Assembly: GCF_030269485.1 (NCBI RefSeq)
Contig: NZ_BSTL01000015.1
Coordinates: 186,001-250,000, forward strand
Direction: 5' to 3'
DNA: 64,000 nucleotides
Origin: Actinoplanes sp. NBRC 103695
GTDB taxonomy: Bacteria; Actinomycetota; Actinomycetes; Mycobacteriales; Micromonosporaceae
Both the position numbers and the translations under genes were made by a program. The notes under the pieces were generated by a model. That model was not told where the DNA came from. It saw only the letters and a list, made by a program, of their open reading frames with translations, and made no database searches. Shown in pieces: positions 57,744 to 64,000 of this stretch. Position 1 is the first letter of the stretch, and each line of letters opens with the position of its first letter.

Positions 57744-58574
57744 ATGCCGGTCGACCCCGACGGGCGATTCTTCTCCGGCGGGCAGCCGATCAAGGTCGAC
57801 GGCGGCATCGCGGTGCGCGCCCAGCGCGGCGACATCGGCTCGCAGTGGTGGTCGCGGCGCTTCGTGGACATCCTCGAGCGGATCTGCCCGCCCGGCCGCC
57901 TGGCGCGCGGCCGGGCTTACGCCCGCAAGGGCCAGGTCATCGACTTCACCCTCACACCCGGCCGGGTGTCCGGCCGGGTGCAGGGCTCGAGGACCGATCC
58001 GTACGAGGTCGCGCTGGCGATCGACGCCTTCGACGAGACACAGTGGACCGCCTTGACGGCGGCGCTCGCCGACCAGGCGCTCTATCGGGCCGCCCTGCTG
58101 GCCGGGAACATGCCGCACGAGATCATGGAGATCTTCGACGGCGCAGGCCTGCCGCTCTTCCCGTCCCATGTGGACATGACGTGCAGCTGCCCCGACTGGA
58201 GTGTGCCCTGCAAGCACACCTCGGCGGTGCTCTACGTGCTGGCCGAGGCCTTCGACGACGACCCGTTCCTGGTGCTGGCCTGGCGTGGGCGCAGCCGCGA
58301 CGAGTTGCTGGACGCACTGCGCGCCACCCCCGAGCCGGCCGAGGTGATCGATCCGCTGGCCGTCGACGAGACGACCCTGGCCGACCGGCTGGCTGACTAC
58401 TACTCCCCCGGGATCTCGCTGAGCCGGCTGCGCGAGCGGCCGGCCCGGGTGACCGCGCCGCCGGAGCTGCTGTTGCGAGCCCTGGACGCGCCCAAGATCA
58501 AGGTCCGGCACATCCCGCTGGTCGACCTGCTGCGACCCGCCTACCGCGACCTGGGCACCGACGAGTCCGGATGA
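57744..58574 (+). CDS. SWIM zinc-finger protein
   Basis: A 276-residue protein with the SWIM motif C147-x-C149-x6-C156-x-H158 (MTCSCPDWSVPCKHTSAVLYVLAEAF). The N-terminal region (QWWSRRFVDILERICPPGRLARGRAYARKGQV) and the RTDPYEVALAI segment are conserved features of bacterial SWIM proteins. SWIM domains bind DNA or proteins. The ATG lies 1 nt behind the stop of the SNF2 gene, so both are made from one mRNA and probably act together. The cellular function of such pairs is not established. Confidence 0.88.
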   Translation: MPVDPDGRFFSGGQPIKVDGGIAVRAQRGDIGSQWWSRRFVDILERICPPGRLARGRAYARKGQVIDFTLTPGRVSGRVQGSRTDPYEVALAIDAFDETQWTALTAALADQALYRAALLAGNMPHEIMEIFDGAGLPLFPSHVDMTCSCPDWSVPCKHTSAVLYVLAEAFDDDPFLVLAWRGRSRDELLDALRATPEPAEVIDPLAVDETTLADRLADYYSPGISLSRLRERPARVTAPPELLLRALDAPKIKVRHIPLVDLLRPAYRDLGTDESG

Positions 58575-58654
58575 CGCAAGGCGTCGTTCTGCGAACCGCG
58601 GCCCGATCTCAGGTCTGGTCGGATCCCCGATAACGCTGTGGGGCCGCGGGCGAC

Positions 58655-61477
58655 ATGCTGGGTCGCATGGACCGTGACGGCCTTCTGCGCAGGGCATCCG
58701 AACTGGACGATCCAGCCGAGATCTCCTGGTTGCTGGCCGATGCGATGCTCGGCACCGAATCACCGCTTCAGGATCCGCTCGATGCGGATCTGATACGCGC
58801 ACTGGCTGAGGAGCAGAACAGGCTGGGGCACGACGCCAGGTCCGTGCTTCTTCTCGAATTCGCCGTCAGGCTGGCACCGGATTGGCTCACTCTCCAAACC
58901 CTGAGAACGGTGCTACAGAACCGGGGCGACGATCTGGTCGCTGTCGCCCGGATTCAAGCGCTGCTTCCCGCGTCATCGGAGGCTGCCAATACGGAGTTGT
59001 TCGACCTCTATCGCGATCTCGGTTACCCGGCGCTCGCCCAGGACGCGCACCGTCACGGAATTTCCGTCGCCGGCGAGAGACGGACCGAGCGGCTGCGCCT
59101 CTGGTGGATCACCGGTGGGCCGTTGAGGCCGATCCGCAGCCGAATTCGCCGGCGCGAGACGGCGAGGCTCGAGAAACGGATGAGCGCGGATCGGTCGGTC
59201 GAGCTGGACGCCGATATCGATGTGCAGCCACTGTTGAAGGAGATAGTGGACGGATCCGACCGCGATCGTGCGGCGTGGAGGCTTCTCCGGAGGGTGGACC
59301 GGCTGGCCGCCGACGGTGACGTGCCGGCCGCCGCTCGGCTGCTGATCGAGCCGTTGTCCGCAGCCGACGCCTCACCACGGCTCATCTGGGCGGCCGTCGA
59401 ACTGGCGGGCCGGCTGGACGACCCCGGTCTCGCCCTCCGTCTCACCGCCCGGCTCGATCCTCGGTTCGGCTACCTCAAGCTTCGGCAGGCAGAGCTTTAC
59501 CTTGATCTCGACCGGCTACGCGACGCCTGGACCTTGGTGCAAGAGGGCGGGAACGACGGATATCGACTGGTCAGAGAACGGGTCCTCCGCACTGCCGGTC
59601 TCCCCTTCCTTGCCGTTGAGGCTCGTCGGACAACCAGCCGCGAACGTTCGCAGTCCCGGAGACGCTGGTGGCTGACAGGGGGCCCACTCTGGTTCGTACG
59701 CGCTCGCGGGAGACGACGGGATCAACAGAATCTCTCGACGAGGCTGGGCCCCGCCGGCGCGGCGATCGAAGTGGAACGGCCTGACGTGCTGGCAGCGAAG
59801 TTCGCCGTGGCCGCAAAGGTGAGAGAAGCTATCGATCGAGCAGCCGGTGAAAACCATTCCGACGCGGCCGCGAGACTCGGAGCGATCTACGACTCTGGTC
59901 GGCCGACGGTGCCGCTTCTCGATCAGCTGGCCTGGGCCCTGTACTTCGACGATCAGGAAGAACTGGCTCTCCAGCGCATCCGCGAGGCACGTGCGATCGA
60001 GCCGGGTAAGGCGTCGCTCCTCGACGCCGAGGTCACGTTCCTCAAGTACCTCGATCGCTACGTCGAAGCCCTTGACGTGAGCGATCGGTACATTGAGCAG
60101 TTCGGTCAGGTTCCGGAGGCCCGTGCGATCCGAGCTGAGCTGCTCTCGGACCTTGCGTTCGCCACGTTGTCCTTCGACGCGTTCGGCCCGACCGAAGGTC
60201 TCGGCGAATCGGCACGGGCCCTGCGGCGGCGGCTGTGGTGGCGCACAGGCGGCCCGCTCCGGAGGCTGCGCGACCGGATGCGCCGCTCGGACGAAACCAC
60301 CCTGGAGCTTTGGAGGACCCGAGCCGCGGGGTTGGCCCGGGTGCTCGGGTCGGTGACCGGGCCGTCCAAGGCTGTCAATCTTCGGTTCATCTCCGACCAC
60401 TTCACCTTTCGTGAGGCCAGGGAGCGACTGAAGTGGCAGCGATTCAACGTGGTGGCTCGGCTCACGGCGGGCTTCTCCGCTTCGGTTGCCGGCGGAATCA
60501 CCATCGCCCTGGCCGGCGATTCGGCTCCGCTGTGGTCGGTGATGACCGGCGTCCTGTGCGCCGCGGTCATCCTCGCGCTGCTCAGACGGGCCGACTCCGT
60601 CACCAGGGCTGAGCCCGGCGACCGGCTGGTGACGCGCGTCATTCCGGCGATCGTCGTGATCGGCGTGGCCGGTTACCTTCTGTCCCGAGCCGACGAACGG
60701 TGGGCGTTCCTGATCGGCGCGACCATGGTGGGCACCGCGGTCGCAGCCGCGTGCCGCCTGTTCGCCGCCGCCGGCGGACGGATCGCGAAGGTGTTCGCGC
60801 TGCGCAGGCTCGGCGGGGCCGATCCGCGTGGCTTCGCTCTCGTAGCTCTCCTCGAGGTGCTCTCCGAACTTCGGCGGCCGGCTCTGCGAAACGACCTCGG
60901 GTGGCGACGTCATCGGCTGCGCACCATCGAACAGGTCGCCATCAGGCTCGAAGCCGACCTGCCGGGAGTATTCGCCGCCGACTCGGCGAGCTCCGAGTTG
61001 CTGCGACGACGTGGGCGTGGAGCGGCGGCGGCGATCCGCGAGCTCAAATATCTGTTGGTGACGGCGCCGCCAGGATCGTGGCAGCGAATCGAGATCGTGC
61101 TTCGCAAGGACATCGTGGCCTTGGCCACCGGGTCGCTCGGTCGTCTCCGAACAGTCGAGTCGCCGGAGCCTCGAACACGGCGTCGGCCGCGGCGGCAGAT
61201 CGCCTTCGACTCCGCACGCACACTCTTCTTCGCAGGTCTGCCCCTGGCCGTGACCCTGACGGCGCAGCCGTGGCTGCGCTTCAACGAGACGATTCTCAAC
61301 TGGGCACGCCTGCTCACGATCGGCTGGGCAGTGCTCTATGTGCTCCTCACCGCTGACCCGACCTTCCGCGACAAACTTCGCACCGGTTTTGCATTGATCA
61401 ACCTGGGCCGTGGCGACGGGGATCCCGCGCAGCTCGACTCGGCAGTTCCGGATAAACGTCCGAATCCCACGAAATGA
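58655..61477 (+). CDS. Large membrane protein with three WWxTGGPL modules (unknown family)
   Basis: A 940-residue protein I do not recognise. The N-terminal 560 residues consist of three modules of about 190 residues: each has a TPR-like helical part and ends with a basic motif: LWWITGGPLRPIRSRIRRRE (WW at 150), WWLTGGPLWFVRARGRRRDQ (WW at 338) and WWRTGGPLRRLRDRMRRSDE (WW at 528). About six membrane helices follow: two near 608-650, two near 668-712 and two near 850-895, separated by a soluble block of about 135 residues, and a short cytoplasmic tail. The ATG at 58655 or 58667 is the start. A WD40 gene follows after 3 nt. It may be a membrane-bound scaffold; the function is unknown. Confidence 0.85.
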   Translation: MLGRMDRDGLLRRASELDDPAEISWLLADAMLGTESPLQDPLDADLIRALAEEQNRLGHDARSVLLLEFAVRLAPDWLTLQTLRTVLQNRGDDLVAVARIQALLPASSEAANTELFDLYRDLGYPALAQDAHRHGISVAGERRTERLRLWWITGGPLRPIRSRIRRRETARLEKRMSADRSVELDADIDVQPLLKEIVDGSDRDRAAWRLLRRVDRLAADGDVPAAARLLIEPLSAADASPRLIWAAVELAGRLDDPGLALRLTARLDPRFGYLKLRQAELYLDLDRLRDAWTLVQEGGNDGYRLVRERVLRTAGLPFLAVEARRTTSRERSQSRRRWWLTGGPLWFVRARGRRRDQQNLSTRLGPAGAAIEVERPDVLAAKFAVAAKVREAIDRAAGENHSDAAARLGAIYDSGRPTVPLLDQLAWALYFDDQEELALQRIREARAIEPGKASLLDAEVTFLKYLDRYVEALDVSDRYIEQFGQVPEARAIRAELLSDLAFATLSFDAFGPTEGLGESARALRRRLWWRTGGPLRRLRDRMRRSDETTLELWRTRAAGLARVLGSVTGPSKAVNLRFISDHFTFREARERLKWQRFNVVARLTAGFSASVAGGITIALAGDSAPLWSVMTGVLCAAVILALLRRADSVTRAEPGDRLVTRVIPAIVVIGVAGYLLSRADERWAFLIGATMVGTAVAAACRLFAAAGGRIAKVFALRRLGGADPRGFALVALLEVLSELRRPALRNDLGWRRHRLRTIEQVAIRLEADLPGVFAADSASSELLRRRGRGAAAAIRELKYLLVTAPPGSWQRIEIVLRKDIVALATGSLGRLRTVESPEPRTRRRPRRQIAFDSARTLFFAGLPLAVTLTAQPWLRFNETILNWARLLTIGWAVLYVLLTADPTFRDKLRTGFALINLGRGDGDPAQLDSAVPDKRPNPTK

Positions 61478-61480
61478 TCG

Positions 61481-62599
61481 ATGCGGGACTCGCTGGGGAG
61501 GATCGCCGCCTCGGCGACCAGGCGCGACAGCGTCCTGTCGGATTTGTTGTTCGATCTCACTAGCCTCCACGGGATGGACAGGCCTGTGGACGAACATCCC
61601 TGGAACGCCGCGCAGGCGGAGCACGGCCACACCGGCGATGTGCGGGCGGTGGCCGCGGGGACGAGCGGCGGCCGGCCGGTCTTCGCCTCGGGTGGTGACG
61701 ACGGAACGATCCGGATCTGGGACGCCGGCACGACGGATTTCGTGCGGGTGATCGAGGCGCACCGCGAACCTGTCCGGGCGGTCGTGTTCGCCGGGCCGGG
61801 CGACGACATCCTGGTCAGCGCCGGTGAGAACGGCGGCGTTGAACGCTGGGATCCGGCCACCGGAGAACGGGTCGGGCCGCCGCTGCGCGATGCCGGGCCG
61901 CTGGCCGCCGCCCGGCTGGGAGACCGGTGGTTCGTGGCCGCGGCCGGTGCGGACGCACGGCTCCGCGTGTGGGACGTGGTGACCGCGGAGCTCCACGCCG
62001 AGGTCGGCGTGCGGCGTGAAGCGACGAGTATCGCCCTGTCCGAGGTGGACGGCCGGCTGGTGGCGCTCGTGATCGGCGGGTTGCGGCCGGACGAGAAGCA
62101 CTGGGACGACCTGGCGGTCGGAACCCTGTGGGATGTCGCGGGTGGCGTCGAGCTGCGCAAGCCGATCCTGATGCCGGACGAGGGCGACGTCGGCGCGTTC
62201 GGGGTGCTGGGCGGCCGGCCGGTCGCGGTGCACGGCATCGACGCCGCGAAGAACGAGCCGGACGGGTGGTGCCGGCCCGAGGAACGAGCCGACCTGGACG
62301 TCCGCGATCTGGCGACCGGTGACCTGCTGGCCACGTTCGCCCAGCCCGGCTACGGCTGGAACCGGGCGGTGGCGCTGCTGACCACCCGGTCCGGTCGCTC
62401 GCTGGCGTTCTCGGCCGGCGACCACAAGGTGATGGCGTGGGATCCGGCCACCGGCGGCACCGTGGGGCCGCCGCACCTGTGGGAGTTCTACACCGGCGAG
62501 GTGTCCCGGCTCGCGGTGACCGAGCTCGACGGCCAGATCGCGATCGCCGCGTGCGTCGACGACCAGGTGTGCATCTGGCGCGCCAAGGATCTGAACTAG
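61481..62599 (+). CDS. WD40 repeat protein
   Basis: A 372-residue protein with WD-type beta-propeller repeats: GHTGDVRAVAAGTSGGRPVFASGGDDGTIRIWDAG, HREPVRAVVFAGPGDDILVSAGENGGVERWDPATG, then AAAGADARLRVWDVVTAEL, and a last repeat ending IAACVDDQVCIWRAK. About six blades can be counted, some diverged (LWDVAGG, LDVRDLATG). There is no kinase or caspase domain in front. It starts 4 nt after the stop of the WWxTGGPL gene and is almost certainly co-expressed; such propellers usually serve as protein-binding platforms. Confidence 0.88.
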   Translation: MRDSLGRIAASATRRDSVLSDLLFDLTSLHGMDRPVDEHPWNAAQAEHGHTGDVRAVAAGTSGGRPVFASGGDDGTIRIWDAGTTDFVRVIEAHREPVRAVVFAGPGDDILVSAGENGGVERWDPATGERVGPPLRDAGPLAAARLGDRWFVAAAGADARLRVWDVVTAELHAEVGVRREATSIALSEVDGRLVALVIGGLRPDEKHWDDLAVGTLWDVAGGVELRKPILMPDEGDVGAFGVLGGRPVAVHGIDAAKNEPDGWCRPEERADLDVRDLATGDLLATFAQPGYGWNRAVALLTTRSGRSLAFSAGDHKVMAWDPATGGTVGPPHLWEFYTGEVSRLAVTELDGQIAIAACVDDQVCIWRAKDLN

Positions 62600-62791
62600 G
62601 ACCGCTGGTCCAGGAACTCGGTGACCATCGGGGCGATCAGGTCGCCGCGGTGGGCGACGCCGATGTCGGTGCTCGGCTGCTCGGCGCGGCGGGTGACGCG
62701 TCGGGCGACGACTTCCGCCGCGTCTCTTCGCGGATCGGGAAGGCGCTCGGACAGCGCTTCGACAGCCTGTACGCCGAAGGGCGCGCGCTCC
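62596..62791 (-). pseudogene. Probable C-terminal remnant of a gene
   Basis: An open frame of about 64 codons with no start codon reads ...GVQAVEALSERLPDP... and ends IGVAHRGDLIAPMVTEFLDQRS with a TAG stop overlapping the WD40 stop codon. Protein-like composition without a start suggests the tail of a deleted gene, perhaps a LysR-type regulator by its C-terminal pattern. This is weak evidence; it may be chance. Confidence 0.25.
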
Positions 62792-62812
62792 CACTACCGG
62801 AAGCGCGCGCCC
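62779..62812 (-). terminator. Terminator hairpin of the glucanase gene
   Basis: GGGCGCGCGCT (62779-62789) and AGCGCGCGCCC (62802-62812) form a perfect 11-bp stem with a 12-nt loop, 12 nt after the stop codon of the GH64 gene on the minus strand. Confidence 0.8.
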
Positions 62813-62824
62813 TGGTTCAGGCGC

Positions 62825-64000
62825 TTACCCCTTGCGCCACTTCTGGTTGGCGGATCCGGCGCAGTCCCACAGCTGCAGGCGCGCGCCGTTTCCGTTCACC
62901 CAGTCCTTGATGTCGATACATCGGTTGGACTGCGGATTGACCAGGTCACCCGAGCCGGAGAGGGTGAACTGCTGCGCCCCGGAGCCGTTGCAGGTGTAGA
63001 TCTGGATCGCCGCGCCGTTGCCGGTGGCGCCGTCCGCGACGTCCATGCACTTGCCGCCCTGGGTCTTGAGCGCGCCACCCTCGAACGTCCACTTCTGGGC
63101 GGCTGAGTTGTTGCAGGTGTACGTCTGCAGCAGCGCCCGGTCGACGAAGTTGCCGCCCGGCACGTCGACGCAGAGGTTGTTCCAGGTGCTGATCACCGGC
63201 ACCTCGGCGGGCGGCGGGGTGGAGCCACCGGCGCCGAACGGGCTGAGGATCAGGCCGGCCGAGCGCGGGTCGCCGTCGTGGACCAGCGACTCGAACGCGC
63301 CGACGTCGTCGAACGGGAACGCGTAGGCCTTGCCGTCGACCATGTTGGCGTGGATCACCCGGGCGTACTGGTTGGCCGGGTTGTTGCGGTAGAAGTCGCC
63401 CGCGTTCGTGGTCGGCTGAGTGTCCAGAGTGCCCAGGGTGCCGCGGTTGAGGGCGGCGCAGAGGGTTCGTGAGATCGGCCCGACCACCTGGTCGTTGGGC
63501 GCCGGCAGGTCACCGGCACAGCCCCACACGCTGCCCGAGGATGGGCGGTTGAACGACGCCACCTGCTGGCCCGCGCTGTTCGTGAAGTTCATGACGTTGC
63601 CCGACGTACGCCCGAAGTACTTGAGGTTGGGCTGGTCCCCGAACGGCACGACGGTCAGAACCTTGCCGGTGTATGCGTTCCACGCCGAGGCGATGTACGA
63701 GTCGTAGTAGTTGGCGGCCAGCAGCCCCGCCTCGGCCGCCTTGCCCGGTGCGAGCACCCGCAGCACGGTGCCGTCCGAGCGGGTCATCGCGGTGTTCGCC
63801 CAGCCGGACTGCGCCCGGATGCCGTCGATGATCGCGTTGCGGCCGTTGCTGACCACGTCGCCGGTGCGCTTGGTGGCGCCGTTCGCCCCGGTCACGGTGA
63901 CCGCGTGCGGGATCGCGAACATGTCGACCTGCGAGCTGTTCAGCCACAGCCCGGCGTCGTTGTAGGTGAACTCGGACCAGTCGAACAGGATGTTGCGGTT
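62825..64000 (-). CDS. Secreted GH64 beta-1,3-glucanase with C-terminal ricin-type lectin domain (5' end outside window)
   Basis: At least 391 residues; the signal peptide and N-terminus lie beyond the window. The catalytic part reads ILFDWSEFTYNDAGLWLNSSQVDMFAIPHAVTVTG, RSDGTVLRVLAPGKAAEAG and YASAWNAYTGK-like ASAWNAYTGKVLTVVPF, matching family 64 laminaripentaose-producing beta-1,3-glucanases. A short Pro/Gly linker (FGAGGSTPPPAEVP) leads to a ricin B-type domain of about 125 residues with three repeats closing in QKW, QQF and QKW, plus CVDV/CMDV/CIDI boxes. It probably degrades fungal or plant beta-1,3-glucan, with the lectin domain holding the polymer. Confidence 0.9.
   Translation of the reverse strand, partial: NRNILFDWSEFTYNDAGLWLNSSQVDMFAIPHAVTVTGANGATKRTGDVVSNGRNAIIDGIRAQSGWANTAMTRSDGTVLRVLAPGKAAEAGLLAANYYDSYIASAWNAYTGKVLTVVPFGDQPNLKYFGRTSGNVMNFTNSAGQQVASFNRPSSGSVWGCAGDLPAPNDQVVGPISRTLCAALNRGTLGTLDTQPTTNAGDFYRNNPANQYARVIHANMVDGKAYAFPFDDVGAFESLVHDGDPRSAGLILSPFGAGGSTPPPAEVPVISTWNNLCVDVPGGNFVDRALLQTYTCNNSAAQKWTFEGGALKTQGGKCMDVADGATGNGAAIQIYTCNGSGAQQFTLSGSGDLVNPQSNRCIDIKDWVNGNGARLQLWDCAGSANQKWRKG

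Noticed and set aside
59516..62794. 1092-codon minus-strand frame opposite the WWxTGGPL/WD40 genes
   Set aside because: The translation is rich in Arg, Gly, His and Pro with no domain, while the plus strand shows WD40 blades and membrane helices in two coupled frames.

Overview
This window is very GC-rich chromosomal DNA with actinobacterial gene content: an actinobacterial Tad/helicase block, WXG100 proteins with EccE, a zf-HC2 anti-sigma factor with its ECF sigma factor, menaquinone genes of the futalosine route next to complex I, and many genes that look leaderless. The best guess is a filamentous actinomycete of the Micromonosporaceae type (Actinoplanes or a relative). That placement rests on gene content and style only, not on a database search.

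Layout. 0-1.6 kb: 5' end of a membrane proton pyrophosphatase, then an anti-sigma/antagonist pair. 1.7-9.3 kb: a DECH helicase divergent from a tightly overlapping Tad secretion/pilus operon (cpaE-tadA-tadB-small ORF-tadC-Flp-like pilin-tadE-tadE-like). 9.5-18.6 kb: a STAS protein, a HAD-IB phosphatase, a PH-like membrane protein, a degenerate Fic-fold protein divergent from acetyl-CoA synthetase, a secreted M6 metalloprotease and an epoxide-hydrolase-like enzyme. The helicase, tad, HAD, acs and hydrolase order resembles the Rv3649-Rv3670 region of Mycobacterium tuberculosis. 18.6-25.2 kb: a type VII secretion-linked island with two WXG100 proteins, a 1057-residue double-SseB protein with a small overlapping partner gene, and divergent eccE. 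25.3-33 kb: small membrane protein, RarD-type transporter, ECF sigma/anti-sigma pair with its own ECF promoter, IclR regulator divergent from an MFS transporter, polyprenyl diphosphate synthase, GrpB-like protein and a HAD hydrolase. 33.0-34.3 kb: a non-coding island of tandem and inverted repeats.

34.3-54.6 kb is the respiratory core: the complete 14-gene nuoA-N operon (complex I) on the minus strand, preceded by a geranylgeranyl-reductase-like (MenJ-type) gene, a small unknown gene, menG/ubiE and mqnC. Together with the polyprenyl synthase at 30.4 kb these genes link menaquinone synthesis and tail modification to its main electron donor complex. 54.7-58.6 kb: a SNF2 helicase and SWIM zinc-finger protein pair. 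58.7-62.6 kb: a two-gene operon encoding a 940-residue membrane protein with three about 190-residue modules, each carrying a WWxTGGPL motif, plus a WD40 protein. I recognise no family for the first protein and consider this the best candidate for an undescribed system. 62.8-64 kb: the 3' part of a secreted GH64 beta-1,3-glucanase with a ricin-type lectin domain.

No rRNA, tRNA, CRISPR array, transposase, integrase or phage gene was seen. Start codons were chosen by ribosome binding site, 1- to 4-nt overlaps with the upstream gene, or a -10 box 6-8 nt upstream (leaderless); they are predictions.
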